Positions 23,570 to 33,667 of a stretch of 64,000 nt of DNA are shown here, in pieces (position 1 is the stretch's first letter; each line of letters opens with the position of its first letter). Source of the stretch: Panagrolaimus kolymaensis (taxonomy: Eukaryota; Nematoda; Chromadorea; Rhabditida; Panagrolaimidae); the NCBI GenBank assembly GCA_028622995.1, contig JAJQJQ010000002.1, positions 806,001-870,000 on the forward strand, written 5' to 3'. Made by a program: the position numbers and the translations under genes. A model generated the notes under the pieces. It was not told the DNA's origin, ran no database searches, and worked only from the letters and a program-made list of their open reading frames with translations.

Positions 23570-24194
23570 AAGTTGTAAAAGTAATCTTCATAAACAACAG
23601 AGAAATGTAAAACAAATTTAACGCAAAAAAGAGTCGTAGCTTTTCGTATTAGTGAAAGCTCGAAAAGGACAGTTAATTCAAAGAGCAAATAGAAAAACAA
23701 ATGTTACAGACCAAAATAAATTTTAGAAAATGAAGCAGCAAAAAGGTTTTGGAAGAAAAATATGAGAAGCACAGGAGCCAACAGTAGCTCAATTCGCGAT
23801 AGGAACGTATGGTGTTTAAAAAAGGCAAAGACCACTAGCTATTTTATCTTCAAACATAAGGGTTTGATGATGATCAAGAATTTGATTACTATTTAATGAA
23901 AAAATTCGAACTTGGGTAATCATAAACACAATAATTAAGTCAATTGAACTAAAGCTTTCAGTGTTTTGAGAAAACATAACTATTTTAAACAAGAATTCTA
24001 ATAAAGATATTGTTGTTTGTATGATCAGATAAAGGGATAATTTCAAACTAATTGCCCCATGAAAATGTTATAAAACTTTCTTGATGCTAAAGAAGAAGTA
24101 AGACACAAATGAATTGAAAATTAGTCTTTATTATTATTAAAAAGATAAATTAAAAAACAAATATTATTATTAAACACATATTATTATTAAATAA
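23570..24194. other. Intergenic spacer
   Basis: AT-rich; the lower-coordinate part is 5' flank of the coiled-coil gene and the part nearest 24190 contains TTATTATTAAA repeats, in the 3' flank of the Cys-rich gene. No gene seen. Confidence 0.5.
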
Positions 24195-26405
24195 TTAAAC
24201 ACCAAGAAAAATAAAGTAAACAAAATAGAAGAGCGCAAGACATTTGAAGATACCATCCTTCGTAACAGCCATGTTAGGGTCACATTCGATGTCAGCAAAC
24301 CAGGGATTTTCTCGTCCAACTCGAAGAACCAACTAAAAAACAATATAAGTTAGAAAAAGTAGAGTTTAAAATAAAATAAACTAACATCTTTGATTGTTGG
24401 AAAGGCACACATATGGTCATTGCAGGATACAAAATAGTTTGTTCTGTGATGGAATTCGGTGCCATTTTGGTTGCTTCCAGTTTGACATATGTTTGGGTCA
24501 CCTTTGCATCCAAGACCAGTATATGCGACACCACTCTTAACACAGGACCATGCAGCACATTCTTGACATTCGACATGCGATAATTCGCCTAAAATATAAA
24601 ACAAATAAGTAAAGAATAATATAAAAATAACTAACCGCCAAATACACCTTTCTTTGTTCGACAGTTGTTTGCCTTTTCACATCAAATGGCTTTGAGATTA
24701 CATTCTCCATCATGATTGAAAGCAGCTTTTTTCCATTTTCCAACGTTGTTCGTGTACTAAAATAATAACAATAAAATATTACTATCATAAAAGCAAATCA
24801 AAAACATACCTCATGTAGCTTCTTGGAAGCACAGTTATCGGCATCTTTGCATGTAACAAACCAACTTTCTTCATCATGAGATTTAGTTCCGTTTTGGTTT
24901 TCTCCATTGTTGCAAATGTTGCTTTCACCTTTGCAGCCAAAGCCCGTATGCAATGTGTTGTTAAGTATGCAGCTCCAAGCAGCGCATTCATCACAATCAA
25001 TTTCATCAGGATATGAAGGATCTGAAAAAATTATTTTTGATTAAACAAGTTTACATATGTAAGATGAAGCTTTTACCTGATTTGGAAGTTCTTTTTGCAC
25101 ATGTTTTTTGTTTTTCACATATCAAAAGACCCTTTTTTGTTTCAGCAGTGCTACAAGTTGTTGCTTCTTCAGTGCCACGAGTTGATGTTTCGTTATGTTC
25201 AAGAGTTGAAGTTTCATAAGAGTCACGAGTTGATGTTTCATTATGGACAAGAGTTGTTGTAATGTAATCCACACGAGTATGATTGAGGTAGCATTTCTCA
25301 ACTCCATAGAGTTGAGGAGCATTGTCGGAATAATATCTAATAAGTTCTTTGTACTAAAATTTGAAATAAAACATAAAGATAGAGAAACAACAAAACAAAC
25401 CTCTTTTAATGCGTCTTTAGCACACTTATCTGTGTATTCACAGGAAACAAACAAATTCGTTTTATTTTCATCATGATATTCTGATCCATCTTGATTTGTG
25501 CCATTTTTACAAATGTTGCTATCACCTTTGCATCCAAGGCCTCCATATTTTATTCCATTGTAAAGACATTCCCATGCAGCACATTCAGTACAATTTACAG
25601 CGTCCAGAAACTCTAAAAATTTCTCACTAATTTTTTAATACAATAAAGCTAAATTTTTACCAGTATCTAAATGACCATTTACTTTACAGCTGTTTTGCTT
25701 TTCACATTGCAAAGGAGTTCTTGTAACATTGAGATCACATTCGTATCTACCAACAATTTTTCCATTGGGATCATAATATTTATTTCCATTTGTAGCCTAA
25801 AATAACATAGGATAAAAATAAATGAATAAACAAAATGAGAAAGGTATATTAAATTAAGAAATATTCTGATAAATGATAACAAAAACTCAAAATTAGAATT
25901 TTTCCCATTAAGTTTTAAGCGATTTATGATAATAAACTTACATTAACAATTAGTTGAAGAGCACATTCAGAGTTATTCTTATCGTTACATGAAGAAAACC
26001 AATTAAAAGCACCAGGTGTTCCATCCCTCCATTCATTATTATCTTGATTGTTTCCAATTTTGCAAACATTTTCATCTCCTTTGCATCCAGTTCCACTATA
26101 GCGCAATCCATTGTATACACAATCCCATGCAGCACATTTATCATTACACGGAACAATTGTTTTATTTTCATCTGAAAAAAGTAATTATAAATTTATTTAC
26201 ATCCAAAGCTAGAAATTTTAGAAATCTTTTCATGAAAAATTAATGATGGCATTTAAGCCAGATATTAAGGCAAAAAATACTTACGAGTCTCATATTCTTT
26301 TGAATAACAACTTTTGGACTTTGTACAATTGATTGCATCAGAAGATGGAACAAGAGCGATGAGAAGAGCAAAACCAACAACCAAAGCAGAAACCAAGACT
26401 TTCAT
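24195..26405 (-). CDS. Secreted modular Cys-rich repeat protein with GPI-type tail and in-frame TGA
   Basis: Nine exons on the minus strand: 26285-26405, 25942-26171, 25661-25796, 25401-25612, 25077-25353, 24810-25021, 24636-24756, 24386-24588, 24195-24332; 550 codons including stop. A signal peptide (MKVLVSALVVGFALLIALVP) is followed by four copies of a Cys-rich module. Each has a linker half containing CEKxxxC and a core half with C-x2-CAAW-x-C, GCKG, N-x-C, NQ, F-x-SC/TC and CA. Each module is encoded by an exon pair with phases 0-1 and 1-0. The C-terminus (LALFYFVYFIFLGV) is a hydrophobic tail of the GPI-signal kind. In the linker exon of module four a TGA stands at 24682-24684, immediately before the conserved CEK. 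It resembles nematode ET-type Cys modules, but I cannot confirm the family. If the TGA is real the protein is truncated after about 425 residues and the gene may be decaying. Confidence 0.75.
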
Positions 26406-27293
26406 TTTTTTCCTTTAATGACGAACACGAAAATCTAGCGAGCAAGCAAGCGAACAACGACCGATCAACGAAAGAGAAAAATGCGATGAATGAGAGATTT
26501 TACAAAAATGAATTTGTTATAAGCAAAAACGAAGGCTTCATTTTTGCTCTTTGTTTCAGTCTTATAAAATTTGCATACTTTTGTGGGGAGTTTTTTTCTT
26601 TCGTTTCAAAAAATTTTAGTTTATGTTCGTGGTACTTTTTTTTTACTCAAAAACTTCGATGCTTTTTTTTTATCGACGGCGATTATTAGGAGACGAAGAA
26701 AATTTTATTTCTCATTATTATTGAATTTTCTATTCAACCATTTTCAAACTGTTATTGTGAAAGGTTTATTAAAAGCATCCGTGATCAAATTTTACAAACA
26801 AAAAAAGTTATGGTACTATAAATCATTGATTGAAAACCCTTTTAAAATGTTATAACTTAACTTTTTGAACTCTTTATTAGGGAAATCTTTGATAATGATG
26901 TTACGGCATTTTCAGTTGCTATTTTTATTAAAGTTTTTGGGTAAAAGTTATGTTTCATAATTCATGTGACTATTTTAAAAATTCAAGCGTTGAATTGAAT
27001 AAGTGTTCATTTATCTTTTATTATTTACCCAATATAAAATATAAAAAAGCAGCCGTTAAAAGAAAATTTTAGGGAACATTTGTTAATTTTTTTTTTTGCT
27101 TCGTCGATATGCCGCAATTCCACATTTCTTTCATTTCCTCTCTTTTTTTGGGTCCTAATTTTTAAAAGGTTTTTCATCATTGATTTATATTTTATGCTTT
27201 TAATAAGGGTGTTTTAATATTTATAAATTTTTCCCCATTGAAACTTTTATAATTTGTAAATACATACTTTCCAGCTTTTTTTAAACTCTAACT
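26406..27293. other. Intergenic spacer, promoter side of the Cys-rich gene
   Basis: AT-rich, with a GCGAGCAAGCAAGCGAAC-like stretch just upstream of the Cys-rich gene start. Two overlapping open frames (26486-26855) are Phe/Lys low-complexity and not supported as genes. Confidence 0.5.
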
Positions 27294-27525
27294 ATGGAAA
27301 TCGATAATCGTGATAAATCAGGCTTTTATTATCCTGCCATTGTTACTCAAATTGAGGACAATAAAGTATTGTTAAAATCAAAAGGAGAAGCATTTCCTGA
27401 ATGATGATATCAATTTAGCGAATGCCGTTATGTTTGTTCCACGGGAATACCTAAACGTGATCTAACTGCTGGAGAAGGGTTTGAAGTTAATACGAACCTT
27501 TAGGAACGTATTATAGTTCAAAGGT
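27294..27525 (+). pseudogene. FMRP/FXR Agenet-domain-like remnant
   Basis: The frame from the ATG at 27294 reads DKSGFYYPAIVTQIEDNKV, matching the pattern of the first Agenet/Tudor domain of FMR1/FXR proteins (GxxGxFYxAxVxxIxxxxV). After two consecutive stops (27405-27410) the same frame continues YQFSECRY and later GEGFEVNT, again in family order (PFxxVR, ESDEVEV). A third in-frame stop follows near 27500, and a GTAAG-like donor near 27525. The KH and RGG parts are absent. The match is by eye and distant; it may be chance. Confidence 0.4.
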
Positions 27526-27795
27526 AAGAAAGACAGGAAAGGTCCAAATTAGGTAATAAAAAAATAAATAGAACGAATCAAATAACGGTTTTAGTGAATT
27601 AAAGAAACAATACTTTGTTAGGCTGTAACAACTTGAAGCTTACAAAAAAAATTGTGATCAAAACTTATTTTTGCTGCCATCATTTAAATAAAGACTTTAT
27701 TTATTTTTAAATTTTCGAAAAATACAATTATTTAAAGCTTAAATACAGTTTCACAAATACACATATAATTAAATATAAAAAAAACATAAAAATAA
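27526..27795. other. Spacer between FMRP-like remnant and the Kunitz-like gene
   Basis: AT-rich with AATAAA-like signals on the minus strand for the next gene. Nothing else seen. Confidence 0.45.
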
Positions 27796-28547
27796 TTACA
27801 TTCTTAAACACAAAGCCGTTGGACAACAATCAAGTTGACATTCTCGTAAACTTGAATACATATTTGGTCCAGCTGTAAGACTTTTTTCATCAATAATCAA
27901 TTTATCGCATGATTGTCCAGCGGGATTAAAACTATAAAATGTAATTTGTCGTGTTGTAATAAGACTTCGAGCATATCGAGCTTTAGTTGGTGGATCCATC
28001 AAACATCCTGGATTCATTTTAAATCGATGCGCTGCAATTGGATGTTCTATTCTATCTATCATGGAACGAGATGGAAGATTGAATAAATAAGCATCTGATG
28101 AGTCTTTAGAATTTTTATTGGATGCGGGGAATTGTTGCCCAACTGCCATAAGTGCAGGTTGAGGAGCTAAAGTTACTGCAACATTGGATTCTAAAAATTT
28201 TGATTATTATAAATAATTATGTCGCTTGATTTTTTTAACCTACCGTAATCATTATCTCTTCTTGCTTCATCATCGCCTTCATCATCCATCAAACCACCTC
28301 CATAATTAGGTACCTTTAATTTGCCTCTACCAGCTCTCATTCCACTTGTCATAAATTGTGAACCAAATACATCCGTTCCAGTTTGAGGCACAGGTCCACC
28401 GAAACTATGTCTCATTGAAGTTTGATGTCTTCGTAAAGCAAAAAATGGAACTGCTAATGGCTTTGCAGCTAATACATCAACCAAAAATATAAAACATGTA
28501 ATTGTTATTAAAAAAAATAATCGAATATCACCAAAAAATAAACTCAT
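27796..28547 (-). CDS. Secreted protein with degenerate Kunitz-like domain
   Basis: Two exons on the minus strand: 28244-28547 and 27796-28190; 232 aa. The N-terminus is a signal peptide (FFLITITCFIFLVDVLAA). The middle is basic then Gly/Asp-rich. The C-terminal ~75 residues show C-LMDPP, ITFYSFNPAGQSC, GPNMYSSLRECQLDCC: the spacing of a Kunitz/BPTI fold with YxF-xxxxGxC and N-x-Y-x-S-xxxC-xxxC, but two of the usual six cysteines are missing. Kunitz proteins inhibit serine proteases; many nematode Kunitz-like domains have lost that role. Inhibitory activity is not claimed. A trans-splice-like acceptor lies 3 bases before the ATG. Confidence 0.7.
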
Positions 28548-28550
28548 TTT

Positions 28551-28558
28551 CTGAAAAA
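28551..28558 (-). promoter_or_regulatory. Probable trans-splice acceptor of the Kunitz-like gene
   Basis: On the minus strand CTTTTTCAG is followed by AAA and the ATG at 28547, a 3-base leader typical of spliced-leader genes in nematodes. Confidence 0.45.
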
Positions 28559-29236
28559 GTCAACCTTAAAATATTTTTAGGTAAAACCAAAATGAAAAAA
28601 AGTAAAGAAGCATTTTTATATAAAATGATGAACGTTAAAAATAAAGTTAACATGAAATATGAGATATTTTGGAAAGATAAAAACATGGAAGAAATTGTTT
28701 TAATAAAAATCTTGTGCCATTTTAGAAATATTTGATTACGTCAAAAGTTAATTATAAAAGAAAAAATAGAAAAAATGTGTGACAAAAGTCATAAACATTT
28801 TTTTTATACTCCGCAAAAAAAGGTAATTGGAAAACAGAAATTAGAGAGGAAAAAATTCTGCTAAAAAAATGTCTATCATTATTTAAAATTGGGAGTAATT
28901 AAAATTGATTAAAACACAGTTTATTTGGAAGGTCTTTAGCTTTTTTGAAACTTGCGAACAGGAGGAAGCTAACCTTAGCAAAGCTTTGGAATTTAGATTG
29001 GAATCGAAACAAGTTTGAGGCAAATCAAACTTAGAAAGGAATAAAAATTTTCATAAAAATGTTTTCAAGAAAAAAAGGCCATTCATTCCCTCATGAATTT
29101 TTTGTGACAAAAAATGAAAGCAAAATATCAAAATTAGCATAAATGGAAGGTAAGTGAGAAAACAATTTTTATAAGATTATTTTTCAATCCACTAACTTTG
29201 AAGCAGTAATCAAACGACGACGAAAAAGGAACAATA
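28559..29236. other. Divergent spacer
   Basis: 5' flank shared between the Kunitz-like gene (minus) and the small unknown gene (plus). An ATGGAAGGTAAGTG at 29142 could be the donor end of an upstream non-coding or tiny exon. No gene seen. Confidence 0.4.
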
Positions 29237-30291
29237 ATGTTGACCGCAATTTACAATTTTTGCTGGAAAGTTATTGGTAAGTTCTTCTTTCTTTTATTTT
29301 TTTTAAAGCTTTTCCTTTAAAAAAAACAAGTGCTTTGGGCAATAGCCAAGGGCCAAAATCGTTTAACAATAAACATGCAAAACTTTTATTTTCGAAAGAG
29401 CTTTATTTTTTTTTAAACCCTCTCACTAAAACTCTTTGGCTACTTTATTATTCTCTTTCAAAAGTTCGAAGAAAAAAAAGTGATTTTAGAGTAAAATCTA
29501 TCATCCTACCTTTTTTTCTGCAAAAAAAAAACTTATCAAGTTACTTGAATATTTTTTTTTGGCAAAAACCCTAACTTTTTCGTTGTTGTTTATTACTTTT
29601 CAAACATGAGGCATCTCCTTTCTTTTCCGTGAAAAGCTTTTATTCTCCCAAAACTTTGAAGGGGCAACAAAAAACTATTAAGTTTTAAATTTCATAAAAA
29701 ATGCCTTTCAATTTTGTTGTTTTTGTTTAATGTTGCAAAGAAAATGTAATAGTAATAATAATAATAATTAGTGACTATTTTTAGAACACTGGACAACTCA
29801 TGTTCCTGTTTCGCGTTCAACTGATGAAGATAATACTGGTGACTTGATTCCGAGACATTCGTCATATTTTAAATTTACACCTTCAAAAATGGGTGGAACT
29901 TCTCATAGCAATAACAATGTTCAACATCAACGACGTCAAATGTATCTTATTCGTGAAATGCCTGAATATGTTTTATCATCTCAACAACATCATCTTGAAA
30001 TTCATACCGAAAATATAAGGTAAGTTTTTTATTTTATGTTGAAGTTACTGTAGACTGCTTATGTTATATGTATCACGTCGATTTCGATCAAAACGACCAC
30101 TAATAAAAGGTTAATCAAAAAGCTTTTTTCAATAAACATCAACTACATAGCTACAGTAACTTTCATCGTTTTGTTTTTTTGTTTTAAAAATCCATTGTCT
30201 TATCTTCACTTTTTTTAGTCCTTCAACTGACAACAATCAAACTGCAAAGCCTTCAAATGATACTCCAACAAATGAAAATGCTTCAAATTGA
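29237..30291 (+). CDS. Small unrecognised protein, 115 aa
   Basis: Three exons: 29237-29276, 29785-30019, 30219-30291; frame continuous across a 508-base first intron and a 199-base second. The product is hydrophilic, rich in His, Ser, Asn and Thr (MLTAIYNFCWKV at the start, RRQMYLIREMPEYVL in the middle, an Asn/Thr/Pro-rich tail). Only a short hydrophobic N-terminus is present, too weak to call a signal peptide. No family recognised. The open middle exon and good splice sites support a gene; a further 5' exon is possible. Confidence 0.5.
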
Positions 30292-32014
30292 TCTAACACG
30301 CCTTCGTTAACTACTGATAAAATTTTAATGTAAATGATAATTTCAATAAATGATTACTAACTATTCTTGGACTTCAGTTGCTTCTATGCAGTTTTACATT
30401 TATATCTCTCTTTCAAATATTGCAAAAAATCAAACAATGTGTATTGCTTCCAATTACATGCACATACATAAACAAGAAAGCACTTCAGCATTGTATGTGA
30501 ATTTAGAGCGCCTATTCTCAAAGAACATATGCTATTGGAGGTGGATCCCAGAATCTACTACGATGTTTATAAGGACAAACATAAGCTTAAAAAGAAGAAA
30601 GTATATCGTAAATGGAACAAACATTTTAAAATTGTCAAACATAAAGCACATCATTATGGAAACTAAATATACTTTAACTCTGTTCCCGTTTTATGCATTA
30701 ATCCGCGTGTATACAATATAAATGAAAACAAGCAGCCATGTTCCATACTTAGAATAAGCATTTATCGGTTTAATTTTTAGCCTAACAAGTTGCTTTAAAT
30801 TGCGTTTATTCTTTCATGTTTTCTTGTTTATTGAGAGACGTGTGTTCACTGAAGAATAAACTTCCTAGCACCTGTTTGGAAGTTGTAATTTGGGTTGATC
30901 CTAAAAGCTAATGGTTTTCCTTAAATCCTTTTTATCAAAACGATTTTATGTTATCGTATTAAATTTAACCTTTTAAATCTCATTCACTCACTTACTAGGT
31001 TTTAAAATTTATGAGCGCTTTTTTTTTATTTAAATGTTTATTAACTTTTGGTAAATGATATTAAAGTTTCATATTTTTACGTGCAAAGAAGTATGGTTAT
31101 TAATCTCACCATCATTAACCAAAATAAGTCGTACTTTTTTTTATAAAGTAAAGTGGATTCCATTGGGATTACAGTTAAAATAACAAAACAAACAAATAAA
31201 CGTAAAGGTGCTCCATCTCTCTTGGGAAAAAAAGATATCTCCATATTCTGCAAATTTTACTGATATTTTTATTATGAACTCATGACTATTTTTTTATTTT
31301 TGGATAACTTTATTTTTTTAATTGTTAATAAAAGTAAAAATTCAAAAATAAAAGTCTTATAAATTTTTTCATTGGCTACAGTACTTCTCGTATGACATGC
31401 ATTAAATGTTTGGGATTTCATTTAATATTTTTACAACCATGAAAATTTTCTTTGATTTTTGCTTCATAAAAATTTTTAACTTCCTAATTTTTTTATTACC
31501 AAAATTTGTTAATATTCCTCCACTTTTTTTTGTGACTTTCTGACGCTGAAAGCAATTTGTTACATTTTATATTTATTGCTGCTAACAACAAGCTTGATGT
31601 TAGTTCCATAAAAAAAATTAAATAAGTATTTTTCTAAATTCGTTAAGCTAATTTTTGTTGGTTTTTTTCCTTTTGAATAAAACCAAAGTTGGTCCAAAAT
31701 AAGCTCTTCCATTCACTCACATTTCCAACACATCGAGTTTCAATTTTTAATGTTATATTTGTGTTTAGAAAACTTTATTATGTATTTTCTAATTTAATAT
31801 TAAAATAATTTCCTTGAAAATTGCTTTTTTTAAATTGTAAAAACAGGTGAACGAACAACCTTCGACACAAAAGTTTACTCTTTCATTTTTTCAATGTCTG
31901 AAAGCTTCGTTTAGTTTTTTCGTGGTTGCTTTTTGAGTTTTTAAACTACCAAAAAATTTGTAACCATAATTTTTTTTAAAAAAAGCTTCATTAAAGCCGC
32001 CATTCCAATCAATA
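30292..32014. other. Gene-free AT-rich stretch
   Basis: About 1.7 kb with no supported exon. The open frame at 30350-30721 directly follows the previous gene, has no splice partners and no recognisable motif; it is more likely 3' flank or repeat. Confidence 0.5.
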
Positions 32015-33504
32015 ATGTCAAATTATAATATTGCGGTATATGAAAATATGACAGCTTTAAGAGAAGTTTATAAATATTTACCTGAAATCGATCTCGTGAT
32101 TGAGATGCTTTTAAATTTTATTGGAATTTTGCCATTAACATTAATGATATATTTATTTTATAAAATAAAAATATTTCATTTTAATTTAACCATTTTACTT
32201 ATTGATTTAATGGCTTCGTATTTGATTCGAACCATTTCAAGGATAATTATTTGCTTTTTTGTTATTTTAAAAATGTCGCCTAATGATGGAGAAAATTTTG
32301 GTAAATGTTTTTTTCTTCTTCTTTTGGTTGTGAATCACTATTTTTTTATTTTTGGTTTACGGTAGTTTCTGTAAATCTTTAAAAACATTCACATATTTTA
32401 TCTGAATTGACTCTTTCCTAACATTCAATTGGATTAGAAAATCAGAAAAAAGCAAACTCGAAATCTTGTTTCATTTTCTCTTTGTTTACACGCTCAAATA
32501 AATTTTCCATTTATAACGTTTGCTTCCTTTTTTGCAGATAAAAATACAATTTCCCATTATTTGGATTTCATTTGTGGCATATGTCAATATGTTTGTGGAA
32601 TGAATTTATGGTTAATTTTTATGGAAAGACTTTATGCAACCACTCGAGCTAAAGATTATGAACATCAATTTATTCCTTTAATAATTTTATCGCTAATTTT
32701 ATTTAAAGTAAATTTTAATTTGGGCTTTAACCTTCCAATAAATTGCTAACTAATAAATAATTATTTTTTTTAGTGGATTATTGTAGGATTTTTTTTATTT
32801 TTTACTTCATACAATAGAATTACAATGATTGTACCAATTATCACTTCCGCCATATTGTTAATGATTAGTGGAATTGTAAGTTTTGAATTTTACTATAAAA
32901 CATAGTTACATGGCTTTCAGAAATCGATTAATAAAAGTGAAACTTTCAGGGAATGGCATATTTATTAAATTTAAATTATAAATTATATAAAAATCAAAAT
33001 GATACTAAAAGAAATTTATCATATCGATATCAAGTATCGGAAAATGTAAGAAGCTTTGAAATGCTTATTCCAATGATGACTTTATTGTTGCTTGGATGCA
33101 TAACAGCCATGATAGTTTATGCCTTAATGATGCTTCTAACAGTATGATTAGAATTTTAAACCAACTTCTTCTTAATTTTCTTCTTGTTTCTTTAGGATAC
33201 TTTGTTAAAAGCCTTACTCGGAGCTTTTTTTAATCTTATAATTGCTGGAGGTGCAATTATTTTACCAACAGTAACAATGTTTTCCCACCGAAATCTTCGC
33301 CGAAGAATACTTAAAGTTTTGAATAAACGACCCATGGTTAAAAACAGTCGAGTGAGTTCAAGTACACCTGAAGATCAAGACAGGTCTAAACCCATCGCAT
33401 TTATTGTAATTCCAATGACCCTTACTGGAAAGCGATTGATTATGGAAACGCCAGATGAAGCCACTAAAGTTTATTTCAATCAAATTTCATCAATGTGGAA
33501 CTAA
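32015..33504 (+). CDS. Serpentine chemoreceptor, Sre-like 7TM GPCR
   Basis: Five exons: 32015-32300, 32538-32707, 32774-32875, 32950-33141, 33196-33504; 352 aa. Seven hydrophobic spans are visible, starting with EMLLNFIGILPLTLMIYLF and ending in the ALLGAFFNLIIAGGAIILP block before a basic cytoplasmic tail. The sequence LSYRYQVSENVRSFEML between spans five and six is the (Y)Q-x-SEN signature seen in the Sra/Sre group of nematode serpentine receptors, and the C-terminal SHRNLRRR also fits. These receptors act in chemosensory neurons; the ligand is unknown. It is convergent with the p150-like gene about 160 bases downstream. Confidence 0.8.
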
Positions 33505-33667
33505 ACTTTTTGCTTGAATGTTTTTATAAAATTATGTAAAAATGAAATCCGAAAATCGTAAAAAATAGTTAAATAATATTTATTATGAATCAAAAATGTA
33601 AAAGTACAAATAAACATAAAGAAATAAATAACAGTTAAAATAGATTAAACAGAAGAAGGCCATACAT

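Noticed and set aside
24682..24684. Selenocysteine reading of the in-frame TGA
   Set aside because: No SECIS-like stem was recognised in the 3' flank and sister modules do not have Cys at that position.
30350..30721. 123-aa open frame after the small unknown gene
   Set aside because: Starts just after that gene's stop, lacks motifs and good flanks; likely 3' flank.
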